A stretch of 57,596 nucleotides of DNA, from the NCBI GenBank assembly GCA_015654535.1, contig JAATGU010000097.1, positions 1 to 57,596 on the forward strand, written 5' to 3'. The notes beneath the pieces are model-generated. The model was not told the origin of the DNA, did not search any database, and saw only the letters and a list, made by a program, of their open reading frames with translations. This document shows positions 47,332-57,076 of the stretch, piece after piece. The position numbers were made by a program, and so were the translations under genes. Source of the stretch: Bacteroidales bacterium (GTDB lineage: Bacteria; Bacteroidota; Bacteroidia; Bacteroidales; Bacteroidaceae). Position 1 is the first letter of the stretch. Every line of letters begins with the position of its first letter.

Positions 47332-48462
47332 ATGAAAAAGAATTTACTGATTTTATTTCTACTCATTTCACATACCTATACTGATCTATCAGCTCAAGCA
47401 CTTTCTGATAGAAAAGTCACATTAAAAACAATGATTACGGTTAATGATTATTTCATGAAGAAGTATGCTGATAGCAGCGCACCTTCTTCTAGTTCAGGAA
47501 AAACAAGACCTAGTAATATATGGACCCGCGGAGTTTATTATGAAGGATTAATGGAATTATATACCATTTCTCCTCGGAAAGATTATTATAATTATGCTTA
47601 TAATTGGGCTACTTTCCACAAATGGGAACTTCGAAATGGAACTACCACAAGGAATGCAGATGACCAATGTTGTGGACAGACTTATATTGATCTATATCGC
47701 ATCCATCCTTCGCCTGAGAAAATTAAAAATATAAAGCTATCCATAGATAAAGTTGTAGATTCTCCTCAAGTGAACGATTGGTGGTGGATTGACGCTATAC
47801 AAATGGCTATGCCTGTATATGCAAAATTAGGAAAAACGCTAAACGACCAAAAGTATTTTGATAAAATGTGGGAGATGTATTCTTATACCCGGAATCAACA
47901 GGGAGACCACGGAATGTATAATCCTAAAGATGCTTTATGGTGGAGAGATCAGGATTTTGATCCTCCATATAAAGAGCCTAATGGAGCCAATTGTTATTGG
48001 TCGCGGGGAAATGGATGGGTATATGCGGCATTAGTTCGTGTGCTCAAGGAAATTCCTACCAGTGAAAAACATCACAATGACTATGTAAACGATTTCTTAG
48101 CAATGAGCAAGGCACTGGGCGCTTGCCAACGTGAGGATGGATTTTGGAATGTTAGTTTACATGACCCTACTAATTTTGGTGGGAAAGAAACTTCGGGAAC
48201 AGCCCTGTTTATATATGGGATGGCTTGGGGAATATCCAATGGTTATTTAAATAAAAAAGAATATCTTCCCATTGTGACAAAAGCCTGGAGCGCTCTGGTA
48301 AAGTACGCGGTACATCCCGACGGCTTTCTGGGATACGTTCAGGGAACCGGAAAAGAACCTAAAGACGGACAACCGGTAACCTACAACAGTTTGCCCGATT
48401 TTGAGGATTATGGAGTTGGTTGCTTCCTTTTAGCTGGAACAGAAGTTTATAAAATGAAATAG
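47332..48462 (+). CDS. GH105 unsaturated rhamnogalacturonyl hydrolase
   Basis: 376-aa secreted alpha/alpha-barrel hydrolase with a signal peptide (NLLILFLLISHTYTDLSAQ). The family blocks include NADDQCCGQTYIDLY, WWWIDAIQMAMPVYAKLG (catalytic Asp region), GANCYWSRGNGWVYAALVRV and ETSGTALFIYGMAWGI. It hydrates the 4,5-unsaturated galacturonate end left by PL11/PL26 and releases rhamnose-containing products. It is separate from the GH105 module in the trimodular protein; different chain-length or localisation roles are an inference. It ends at a strong terminator. Confidence 0.93.
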   Translation: MKKNLLILFLLISHTYTDLSAQALSDRKVTLKTMITVNDYFMKKYADSSAPSSSSGKTRPSNIWTRGVYYEGLMELYTISPRKDYYNYAYNWATFHKWELRNGTTTRNADDQCCGQTYIDLYRIHPSPEKIKNIKLSIDKVVDSPQVNDWWWIDAIQMAMPVYAKLGKTLNDQKYFDKMWEMYSYTRNQQGDHGMYNPKDALWWRDQDFDPPYKEPNGANCYWSRGNGWVYAALVRVLKEIPTSEKHHNDYVNDFLAMSKALGACQREDGFWNVSLHDPTNFGGKETSGTALFIYGMAWGISNGYLNKKEYLPIVTKAWSALVKYAVHPDGFLGYVQGTGKEPKDGQPVTYNSLPDFEDYGVGCFLLAGTEVYKMK

Positions 48463-48516
48463 GATTCATAGGTAGGATTAGGTTTAGATTTTACAGGATG
48501 ATTAATAGATAAATGA

Positions 48517-48558
48517 GAGAAAGGAAAGACCGCGAGGTTATTCCTTTCTCGTTTTTTT
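48517..48558 (+). terminator. Rho-independent terminator of GH105
   Basis: GAGAAAGGAA (48517-48526) pairs perfectly with TTCCTTTCTC (48541-48550) and is followed by GTTTTTTT. It cleanly ends the GH105 transcript before the long gap that precedes the second susC. Confidence 0.92.
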
Positions 48559-48639
48559 ATATAGGATACAATCTCTTTTATCCTGTTAATCAACTATACT
48601 CAATAAAAAAACAAACTTCATCACAAATTGAAATGATAT

Positions 48640-48727
48640 TGTACAAAACAATAAATTCCAATGTACAAAAGATACATTTGTTTTGTACAAAAGATTTCAT
48701 TGTTCTGTACAAGAATTGACCAATATC
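48640..48727. promoter_or_regulatory. Four TGTACA sites spaced 22 bp apart
   Basis: TGTACA begins at 48640, 48662, 48684 and 48706, each exactly 22 bp apart (two helical turns). The middle two units continue AAAAGATnnnATTTG or ATTG; the outer ones diverge. The palindromic core and helical phasing fit a cooperative operator array. The 605-bp gap between the GH105 gene and the second susC otherwise holds a terminator, a palindrome and no gene I can support. Confidence 0.7.
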
Positions 48728-48777
48728 TAAGATTAAATTGGAATAAGAATATAAAAACTACTACCATAAACATAGGG

Positions 48778-48805
48778 TTAAAATACCATGTTTGTGGTAT
48801 TTTAA
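48778..48805. repeat. Perfect 11-bp palindromic hairpin
   Basis: TTAAAATACCA (48778-48788) and TGGTATTTTAA (48795-48805) are exact inverted copies with a 6-nt loop. It lies between the TGTACA array and the second susC. It has no T-tail, so an operator or mRNA hairpin is as likely as a terminator. Confidence 0.6.
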
Positions 48806-49067
48806 TATCTATTAGAAATTCTGAACCTTTGTGTATTCAAATTAGGTTTAACAAAAAAGTACGAACTATGACTTTAAATGATTTTTATCTGCAGAAATTA
48901 CTCTCTATTATTCAACTAAATAATGGATTAAACACAAAGGAGAAAACAAACTATTCCAAATTATTAGATGAACGAATGTGTATGCATTAAATTATCTTAC
49001 TCCAGGCAAAAAACAATGCCGTTCACACATATCAATAATTCTATTACATACTTCAACTATTTAACTT

Positions 49068-52000
49068 ATGAAAAATAAAATATTATTTCTTCTTGTTATT
49101 CTATTAAACGCATCCTTTGCTGTTGCTCAAAATAAAACAGTAAAGGGTAAAGTAACCGACGAAACAGGATCCCCTCTCATTGGTGTTACTGTTTCTGTAA
49201 AAGGAGCTGCCACTGGCACCGTGACCGATAGTAAAGGTTTATATACAATAAACATAGCAAATTCAAAAACAATTGTATTCTCATTCATTGGTTATGAAAC
49301 CAAACAAGTCTTAGCCAATAGTAACACGATCAATGTGAGCCTCAACCCTACTGATCAGACTCTGGATGATGTAATTGTTGTTGCTTATGGCACCACCTCC
49401 AAAGCCGGATATACAGGATCTGCATCAACTGTGGATAAAAAAGAAATTGAGCACTCTCAGGTCAGCAGTGTTTCCAGACTTTTGCAAGGTACTGCTTCGG
49501 GGGTTCAATCAGTGGCATCATCCGGACAGCCTGGATCTGATGCTACAATATTTATCCGTGGTGTAGGATCAGTGAATGCTTCGAGCAATCCACTATACAT
49601 TGTTGATGGCGCTCCATATGATGGAGATTTAAACTCCATCAATCCGGGAGATATTGAATCTATCAACGTACTAAAAGATGCTGCATCCACAGCTCTTTAC
49701 GGATCACGCGCAGGTAATGGCCTTATTATCATTACTACGAAACAAGGAGCCAAAAATCAAAAAGCTAAAATTGAAGCTAGCTTCACCTATGGCACCTCTT
49801 CACGTGCCGTAAATGACTATAAACAAGTCTCTACCAACGATTATTTTAAGTTATATTGGGAAGCGTTACGCAATCAACAACTCTATGCAAATAAAAAAAC
49901 GTCTGAAGAGTCTGCCAAAAGTGCAACAGAGAATCTTGTGTCTTTACTCGGAATAAATCCCTATGGAAACAAATATCCACAACCAGTTGGACTGGATGGT
50001 AACATTGTAACAGGCGCAACGCCTCTATGGGATGATAATTGGGTGGATGCATACACTCAGGATGCACATCGCACGGACGCGCAAGTCAGTATACAAGGAG
50101 GTTCAAACAATTCATCTTATTTTATTTCATTAGGCTATCTGAACGATCAAGGTATTGCACTCGCATCCAATTTTAAAAGATATACGGGAAGAGTAAATAT
50201 AAATACCGATGTAAAGAAATGGTTAAGATTATCAACTAATATTTCTCTTATACACTCAATCCAAAACGCTCCTTTGGGGGAAGATAGCAACACGAGTAAT
50301 ACTCTTAATTTTGCCCGGTTAATCCCAAGTTTTTATCCTTTATGGGAAAGAGACAAAACAACAGGCAGTCTTCTTTTAGATAGTCAAGGCAATAGAACGG
50401 TTGACTATGGATGGTATCGCCCTTCGGCAGCAATGCCTGGATTGAATTATATTGGTTCTTCTGTTTATGATTTCAATAAAGTAACAAACGATATAGCAAC
50501 TATAAGAACATCTGCCGAAATTGATTTATATAAAGGGCTGACATATAAAGGTAGCGTTAATATTGATTATACCAACAGAAATAATCACGATTATTACAAT
50601 CCTGAATATGGCGAATCGTCACAACAAGATTATCCCGGAACTGTAGAAAGGACAAGTACCAGGGTCACCGGATTTACGGGGAACAATATCTTATCTTATA
50701 AAACGACGATCAACAATAATCATAATGTCAAATTGTTAGTTGGCCAAGAATATTATGAATATAATACAAGCTATATTTACGGGTCACGCAGTGGATTTCC
50801 AGTACTGGGCTTTGATGAACCAGCTGCCGCAAGTCAATTAAACTCTTTCACAGGTTCGTCTGATCAGTACAAGTTATTGAGTTACTTTGGTAATATTGAT
50901 TACAACTATAAATATAAATATTACGGCTCCGCATCCATCCGCAGAGATGGCTCTTCAAGATTTTCACCAGACTCACGCTGGGGTACATTCTGGTCCATCG
51001 GTGGTTCCTGGAGAATATCAGAAGAGGAAGTAATTAAAGAAATCAAGGCTATATCCAAATTGTCTGTCCGTGCCAGCTATGGAGGACAAGGAAATGATCA
51101 GACTAGCAGTTATGGATACTTAGATCTTTTCGATATAACAAATAACCTTGGTGAATAAGGATTTGTAACATCTAGTCTGGCGAATTCTAAGTTAAAGTGG
51201 GAAACGAATCTAAATCTCAACATTGGTCTTGATTTTGGTTTTTTCGATAATAGACTTTTCGGTTCAGTTGAATATTTCAATCGTCGTTCCAAAGATTTAC
51301 TATTTACCTTGCCAAAACCTCTTTCCACTGGATATAGTGGATATCCTGCAAATGTGGGAGCCTTGAAAAATGTAGGTTACGAGGTCTCTATATCGGGCAT
51401 ACCTGTGAAAACAAAGGATTGGGAATGGACTATTTCCGCAAATGCCACACACTACAAAAATGAGTTAACAGAATTACCTCAAGAACAAATTATTTCTGGT
51501 AATAAGCTACTTAAAGTGGGAGGTTCAATCTACGATTTCTTTATGGTGGAATGGGCGGGAGTTGATCCGGCTGACGGATTATCCCAATGGTATAAAACAG
51601 ACTCAAATGGTAACAGAGTAAAAACAAAGATCTATAATGAAGCAAATACAACTGCATCAAAAATAGTAGCAGGTTCTTCATTGCCAGATCTTGTAGGAGG
51701 ATTTAGCACAAATCTGAAGTTCAAAAATTTTGAACTATCAGCATTGTTTGCATATTCCATCGGCGGAAAAATATTCAATCAAGACAAATTAGCGATTCTC
51801 CGTAACGGAGGTAATGCCGGACGCGCTATGTCAGTAGATCTTCTGGATCGATGGACACCGGAACATACTAATACTGATGTTCCACGTATGGAAACATCTA
51901 GTTCCAGTTCCTGGATAAGTACTTCAACACGCTTCCTGGTTGATGCAGACTATCTTCGTTTGAAAAATATTACTTTAGCATATAATCTGCCTAAATCTTT

Positions 52001-52169
52001 ATTGAATAAAATTGAGATTAATAATTGCAGGGTCTACGTACAGTCAGAGAATTTATTTACCTTATTCGGAGAACAAGGTATGGATCCGGAACAAGCTGTA
52101 GATGGAACATCTTATTTCAGATACCCTGCCATGAAAACCGTTTCATTCGGTATTAATTTATCATTCTAA
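49068..52169 (+). pseudogene. SusC/RagA importer interrupted by one in-frame stop
   Basis: The first part (49068-51158) has a signal peptide, carboxypeptidase-like domain (VKGKVTDETGSPLIGVTVSVKG), TonB box (LDDVIVVAYGT), plug and about half of the barrel. A TAA at 51156-51158 (codon 697 of 1033) interrupts it. The same frame then continues GFVTSSLANSKLKWETNLNLNIGLDFGFFDNRLFGSVEYF without a gap, to the typical end MKTVSFGINLSF at 52169. Only a single stop codon separates the halves, with no frameshift. It could be a recent mutation, a sequencing error or a read-through site. The downstream susD is intact. A full-length product would be 1033 aa if the stop were absent. Confidence 0.9.
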
Positions 52170-52212
52170 AGGGAGCGAAGCATTACTAATGATACAAAAA
52201 CAGAAAATAAAA

Positions 52213-53697
52213 ATGAAAAAAATTAAATATACCTTCTTTACAATTTTATTGGGGGTGACATTCCATTCATGCGATCTCAATGTTGAACCTACAACTGCGA
52301 TAAGAAGCGATGTTGTCTTTGAGAATGCGGACAATGCAGAAAAAGTTTTAAACGGAACCTGGAATTATCTGTGGGATACATATTTTACCTATCAAAATCC
52401 GGGCTGGACCTCTTTATTGCTCACAAGTGATGCAATGGGTGATGACGCTGCTATTCAACCTGGAAAATATGGTTATATCAATCATTACTCATTTACCAAC
52501 ATGTCGAGTACAAGTGCCACTACTGTAAATGCTATTTGGACCTTAGCTTACAAAACAATTGATAACACCAATCAACTGATAACAAAGATAGATAATGTTC
52601 CGGGAGATAATGATCTTAAAGTGAGAATAAAATCCCAGGCATACGCATTAAGAGGATACATCTATTTAAATCTGGCATCATTTTACTCTCTTGCTTATGC
52701 AAAAGATGCTGATTTACCTTGTGTACCAATTTATACGGAACCCACGACTATTAGTACGTCTGGAAAATCCAGAAGCACCTTAAAAGAAGTATATCAGCGT
52801 GCGGAAACGGACCTTCTTGCAGGTTATAACGCAATAGGTGATTATAATCGTCAAGACAAGAAATATAAGATTGACAAGAATGTGATTGCCGGTTTATTGG
52901 CCCGCTTATATCTTCAGACAAATCAATGGGATAAAGCGCAGCAATTTGCCGATGAGGCTCAGACCAACTATTCATGGATGAGCAAAGCTGACTATTTAAA
53001 GGGATTCAATGACTATAACAATGTAGAGTGGATATGGGGACATGGACAAACTACAGAACAAAACACAGCAAGTTATAGTTTCCATTTTAAAGATGTATCA
53101 TCAAGTTCTTCATATTATTATAGTTTTATGGCTGATCCTTATTTTAAAGACTTATTTGACTCGAACGACATTAGATCCCAACTTTTCGAATGGGATACCA
53201 ATCGTTATTTAGGAGGATTAATGTATAAAAAATTCTTATTCCGTTCTAATTCAACTGCTGATATTGTATTGATGAGAAAAGCAGAAATGGTATTAATTGA
53301 AGCAGAAGCTTATGCTGAACAAGAGGAATTACCCAAAGCGATTGCCAAGTTGAATGAGCTGAGAATACAACGTGGAGCTAATACTCCTGACTTATCAGGT
53401 TTATCCAAAAATGACCTAATTGAAGAAATTTTGATTGAAAGAAGGAAAGAACTTTTCGGAGAAGGTTTTGCTTTATCTGATATTATCAGAAGGCAAAAAG
53501 CGGTAGAGAGGAAAGAAGTGCCTACAGGAACTAATCTTGAGATCGACGGCACACCAGTTGTAATTGACGGTAAAAAGGTAACAATAAAAGGTCATACTGT
53601 GACTAAATTCCCTGACGGGACAAACTTTGCTCCTAACAGCCCTTACTATTTATTTGCTATACCTGCGACAGAAACTCAGAATAATCCGAATTTATAA
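52213..53697 (+). CDS. SusD-like lipoprotein, second pair
   Basis: 494-aa SusD/RagB family protein. The start at 52213 gives MKKIKYTFFTILLGVTFHSCDLN with a lipobox (FHSC) about 20 residues in; an ATG eight codons earlier would place a charged leader in front. Helical family blocks are seen in VRIKSQAYALRGYIYLNLASFYSLAYA, NVIAGLLARLYLQTNQWDKAQQF and VLMRKAEMVLIEAEAYAEQEELPKAIAKLNELRIQRGA. It is close to the stop of the broken susC gene (43 bp) and was presumably read with it. Its importer partner may be inactive. Confidence 0.95.
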   Translation: MKKIKYTFFTILLGVTFHSCDLNVEPTTAIRSDVVFENADNAEKVLNGTWNYLWDTYFTYQNPGWTSLLLTSDAMGDDAAIQPGKYGYINHYSFTNMSSTSATTVNAIWTLAYKTIDNTNQLITKIDNVPGDNDLKVRIKSQAYALRGYIYLNLASFYSLAYAKDADLPCVPIYTEPTTISTSGKSRSTLKEVYQRAETDLLAGYNAIGDYNRQDKKYKIDKNVIAGLLARLYLQTNQWDKAQQFADEAQTNYSWMSKADYLKGFNDYNNVEWIWGHGQTTEQNTASYSFHFKDVSSSSSYYYSFMADPYFKDLFDSNDIRSQLFEWDTNRYLGGLMYKKFLFRSNSTADIVLMRKAEMVLIEAEAYAEQEELPKAIAKLNELRIQRGANTPDLSGLSKNDLIEEILIERRKELFGEGFALSDIIRRQKAVERKEVPTGTNLEIDGTPVVIDGKKVTIKGHTVTKFPDGTNFAPNSPYYLFAIPATETQNNPNL

Positions 53698-53719
53698 AGG
53701 TCGGCTTTATCTATTTTTT

Positions 53720-53749
53720 CAGGCTACCTCATTGTTATGAGGTAGCCTG
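53720..53749. terminator. Terminator between susD and GH42
   Basis: A perfect 13-bp palindromic stem starting CAGGCTACCTCAT (53720-53732) with a TGTT loop lies between convergent genes; the 3' flank on the plus strand is ATTTATTA. It likely ends both the second SusC/D and the GH42 transcripts. Confidence 0.8.
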
Positions 53750-53771
53750 ATTTATTAGAGTTCTTTTCGAA

Positions 53772-55847
53772 TTATTTAAACACCAGCACACCCGCGGTAG
53801 GAATAGTAGTACTTCCTATCAATACTTTACTTCCTTGAGGTAATGAGAAATTATAAGGTTGATCTGAATAATTAAGAACAATACCCATACCATTTCTATA
53901 TTCCATCGTTACACCATAAGGTAAGTCCATAACCGAAATGTGAAGTGTGGCATATAATTTCTTTAAAACATCCCGCTCCAGTGTCCCGTCTTTTGAATCA
54001 ACGCCTACATAAGTAATTGTTCCTTTTCCCAGATGGCGCATAGTTACAGCCGGTTTACCTTCATAGAATTCATTAGTATAAGTAGCCCATGTTTCAGAAT
54101 CTTTTCCGGGTATCAATATCTCACCCCAAGTATTCCAAGTGTACTTCTCTCCATCCATCACCACTAATCCCGGATCACCGGGCAAAAGCAGATCATAAAA
54201 CTCCATCTTGTTTCCGGTAAGGCGATCTATCTTTGAACCAAACGGTGCTTCGAACAAGCGACCATACCGGTCTTTTTGTCCGGTGCGGCAGGTAAGAATC
54301 AGGTTTCCTCCATTCTTTACATATTCCACCCAACGATCAACCAACGCATCATCCACCATTTGATAAGCAGGAGCGATGAGAACCGGATAAATGCTAAAGT
54401 CTTTGTCCTCACTAATGATATCAACAGGCGCACCAAATGCTTTTAACTGGCGATAGTACTTACCTATATGATCCATTGTATTCCAAGTGACATTCTGTTT
54501 TTGTCGGTCGATGCTCCACGAATTTTCATGATTAAAGAGAATGGCTGTTCTACGCGCCGTATATTCTTTTGGTTTACTTTCACGAGGGGCATATCGCGGG
54601 CGCAAGTCTTTAATCTCCTTCATAAAGGTTTGGTACTCCCTTCCACCTGAAGTAACCGTTACCCCGTCTGGTCCTACAATCCCATTATGATATTGTTCCG
54701 TACCATATAAAGGTTGACGATAGCGATAAGTACAAGCAAAGTCGGCACCTCCGGCAAAGACACTCCATAACCATAATCTGACTGCTCCCGGAAGTGGTTG
54801 GGGATTAATGCTTCCCCAGTTTACCTGTCCCGGTTGAAGTTCCATCACACCGTATGTACCCTGAATAGGACGAAAGAAATCGTTGGCAAATGCAATCCTC
54901 AAAGGATCCCCCAAACGGTATCCTCTCCTACCGATACCTTCTTTCCCTCCATAAACCATATAGCGGGTATACGATTGAAAATCGAGCTCTTTACTTCCAC
55001 CAATGTGCCCTTCTTCGTAATTAGGAATATAGTTGGTGGTCACCCATTGATTCTTGGCATATTTCTTTATCTGCAGACACTGATCATCAAGAAAAGAGGT
55101 TGTTTGCTCAGCGGCAAAACGGCGGTAATCGAGTATCTGGTGATGATTCATAAACATCTGACGCATTTTAGGAAGTGTAATCTGATCGAATGAACTATAT
55201 GCTTCACTCCAAAAAGCGGTTCCCCAAGCATTATTCAATTGATGAATGTCATTTTTATATTTATTCCGCAAAAAATCACGGAATCTTAACTCGGCTTTAG
55301 GATTATAATCGAACTGAACAGCAGGTTCATTATCCAACTGCCAACCTACAATCCGGGAATCATTGCCATAATGCTGAGCCAATTTATCGATAATCTTTAA
55401 AGAGAGTTCTCTATAAAGAGGAGAAGAAAACGAAGCATGTTGACGGGCACCGTGGTCTAACACCGTACCATCTTCTTCTTTCAGCAGAATCTCAGGATAC
55501 TTCCTACTCAGCCATACCGGAGGGGTGGCAGTAGAAGTACACATAATTACTTTCAGTTGATACTTGGCAGCAAGAGCTACTGCCCTGTCCAACCAAGCAA
55601 AATCATATTTTTCTTCTTCCGGTTCCAATTGTGCCCAGGCAAATTCAGCAAAATGAGTAAATTCAAATCCAAGTTCATGCATCTGCTTAAAGTCCCTCTC
55701 CCATTGGCTCTCGTCCCAGTGCTCAGGATAATAATAGACTCCTGTCTGAATCAAATCTTTATCTTTAAACCACAATTTTGAAGTCTGTGAAAAAGAGAAA
55801 GAGAGCATGGCACATAAACAAAAGGTGAATAAAATAGATCGTTTCAT
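53772..55847 (-). CDS. GH42 beta-galactosidase
   Basis: 691-aa secreted glycosidase (MKRSILFTFCLCAMLSFSFSQ signal). The N-terminal TIM barrel shows GVYYYPEHWDESQWERDFKQMHELGFEFTHFAEFAWAQLEPEEEKYDFAWLD and IVGWQLDNEP, whose Glu is the acid/base; the GH42 trimerisation-type domain and the C-terminal beta-domain follow (NRTGQK-like CRTGQK, VLNYSDQPYNF). It removes galactose from galactan side chains in RG-I. The export signal is less common among bacterial GH42 enzymes and suits a periplasmic step. It is 40 bp downstream of the GH43-like gene in the same direction. Confidence 0.93.
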   Translation of the reverse strand: MKRSILFTFCLCAMLSFSFSQTSKLWFKDKDLIQTGVYYYPEHWDESQWERDFKQMHELGFEFTHFAEFAWAQLEPEEEKYDFAWLDRAVALAAKYQLKVIMCTSTATPPVWLSRKYPEILLKEEDGTVLDHGARQHASFSSPLYRELSLKIIDKLAQHYGNDSRIVGWQLDNEPAVQFDYNPKAELRFRDFLRNKYKNDIHQLNNAWGTAFWSEAYSSFDQITLPKMRQMFMNHHQILDYRRFAAEQTTSFLDDQCLQIKKYAKNQWVTTNYIPNYEEGHIGGSKELDFQSYTRYMVYGGKEGIGRRGYRLGDPLRIAFANDFFRPIQGTYGVMELQPGQVNWGSINPQPLPGAVRLWLWSVFAGGADFACTYRYRQPLYGTEQYHNGIVGPDGVTVTSGGREYQTFMKEIKDLRPRYAPRESKPKEYTARRTAILFNHENSWSIDRQKQNVTWNTMDHIGKYYRQLKAFGAPVDIISEDKDFSIYPVLIAPAYQMVDDALVDRWVEYVKNGGNLILTCRTGQKDRYGRLFEAPFGSKIDRLTGNKMEFYDLLLPGDPGLVVMDGEKYTWNTWGEILIPGKDSETWATYTNEFYEGKPAVTMRHLGKGTITYVGVDSKDGTLERDVLKKLYATLHISVMDLPYGVTMEYRNGMGIVLNYSDQPYNFSLPQGSKVLIGSTTIPTAGVLVFK

Positions 55848-55887
55848 AATACAATATTTAAGTTAAACAGAGAAGTCAATTCTCATA

Positions 55888-56832
55888 CTATTCATTCTGT
55901 TTCAATAAGTTATTCAGGACAGATTCGTCCACAACAAAAGCGGTTCCATGACGTGTCCCGGATGGAAAAGATATTTGATCGGACACATCTTCCCAATGAA
56001 TGCGATCTTTAGTGCGGACAGCTCCATATTTATGATTGCGGTACTTATCAAAGTACACGTAAAGATAATCACCAACCAACAAGGGTGAAGGTCCTTCTGC
56101 CCAATAATTCCCTGTGATGGGTTCAGATACTTGAATAGGAAAACCATCTTTAATCTGTTTCGTTTTAGTGATCCGAAGGTTTTTTTCGGGAGGATTTGAA
56201 TTTTCATTCTTTACCACCATAATCAGTTCTCCATTATTATCCCTAACAATCGCTGCATCAATCACACTAAAGTCGGGATTAAAAAATAGTTTCGTTTTGG
56301 AGTAAGTTTCAAAATCTTTAGTTGTCACATAATAAATCCGGTGGTTCAGTCCTTTTTCACTTTCACTGGTGGCTACTTCTTTATTACGTCCCGGAATAGT
56401 TGTAGCCCAAAAAATATAATACGTTTTCGATGGCTGGTCGTAGAACAGTTCCGGAGCCCAACAATTATGGGCCGTAGGTTCATGCATCATCACCGGCAAA
56501 GCTTTCTGCTCAGACCAATTTACCAAATCTTTAGAAGAGGCATAACCAATGATACGATCGGTCCAGCTGGAAGTCCACACCATGTGAAATGTGCCATCCG
56601 GTGCCTGACAAATACTAGGATCACGCATCAACTTATCTTTTCCTACAGTTGCTTTAAGAAAAGAATGTCCATCCTTCAAAGTAGTCCATGTTAACCCATC
56701 GTGACTATAAGCCAAATGTAAACCATCTTCACTATTCCCAGTGAAATAAGAGAATAAATACACTTTCCCTTGCGCAGAAAGATAGAGGATGGCAAAGAAA
56801 AAAATAGAGGCTAAAACAAATACTCTTTTCAT
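55888..56832 (-). CDS. GH43-family-like five-bladed propeller hydrolase
   Basis: 314-aa secreted enzyme (start 56832: MKRVFVLASIFFFAILYLSAQG). It has MRDPSICQAPDGTFHMVWTSSW (base Asp region), SVIDAAIVRDNNGELIMVV (second acidic residue) and NYWAEGPSPLLVGDYLYVYFD (acid Glu), the three-carboxylate arrangement of GH43/clan F enzymes. The substrate is probably an arabinose or galactose unit on RG-I side chains, but the subfamily cannot be fixed. It is upstream of GH42 in the same transcript. The minus-strand TATATTTG -7 element (56872-56879) is present. Confidence 0.82.
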   Translation of the reverse strand: MKRVFVLASIFFFAILYLSAQGKVYLFSYFTGNSEDGLHLAYSHDGLTWTTLKDGHSFLKATVGKDKLMRDPSICQAPDGTFHMVWTSSWTDRIIGYASSKDLVNWSEQKALPVMMHEPTAHNCWAPELFYDQPSKTYYIFWATTIPGRNKEVATSESEKGLNHRIYYVTTKDFETYSKTKLFFNPDFSVIDAAIVRDNNGELIMVVKNENSNPPEKNLRITKTKQIKDGFPIQVSEPITGNYWAEGPSPLLVGDYLYVYFDKYRNHKYGAVRTKDRIHWEDVSDQISFPSGTRHGTAFVVDESVLNNLLKQNE

Positions 56833-56984
56833 AATAACAATAAATTTAGAAGTAAGATTTATATTTGTGCACAAATATAGTTTTATCCTCCGAATTATTA
56901 AAGAGACTACGAATATATTCATCTAGATAGAAGTGTGAAATTGCTGTATTATCGTACAAATGTTCTATTTAATAAGCATATTCC

Positions 56985-57048
56985 ATACGAATTTCTATGT
57001 TTATGTACGGCTTTCTATTTAAAGGATTGGGGAAAGCCTGTATTTTAG
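56985..57048 (+). promoter_or_regulatory. GH2 promoter with tandem PUL boxes
   Basis: GTAC-GGCTTT-CTATTTA (57005-57021), 19 nt, then TATTTTAG (57041-57048, one mismatch from TAnnTTTG). A second copy ATAC-GAATTT-CTATGTT (56985-57001) lies exactly 20 bp upstream, as at the PL26 promoter. Confidence 0.65.
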
Positions 57049-57076
57049 CGACGCATAAAATACGTAAATAAACATT

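Noticed and set aside
48640..48727. CRISPR-like array of TGTACA units
   Set aside because: The period is only 22 bp with a 6-bp conserved core, and there is no repeat/spacer length pattern or cas gene nearby.
48661..48990. 109-aa reading frame in the second susC upstream gap
   Set aside because: It overlaps the TGTACA array, has no recognisable domain and its composition follows the AT-rich intergenic sequence.
51159..52169. Frameshift in the second susC
   Set aside because: The downstream part is in the same frame as the upstream part (2241 nt from the susC start to 51309, a multiple of three), so one stop codon is enough to explain the break.
56872..56915. PUL box at the GH43-like gene promoter
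   Set aside because: The -7 element and a CTCTTTA match are at the right spacing, but the GYAC half is absent, so it is too weak to list as a site.
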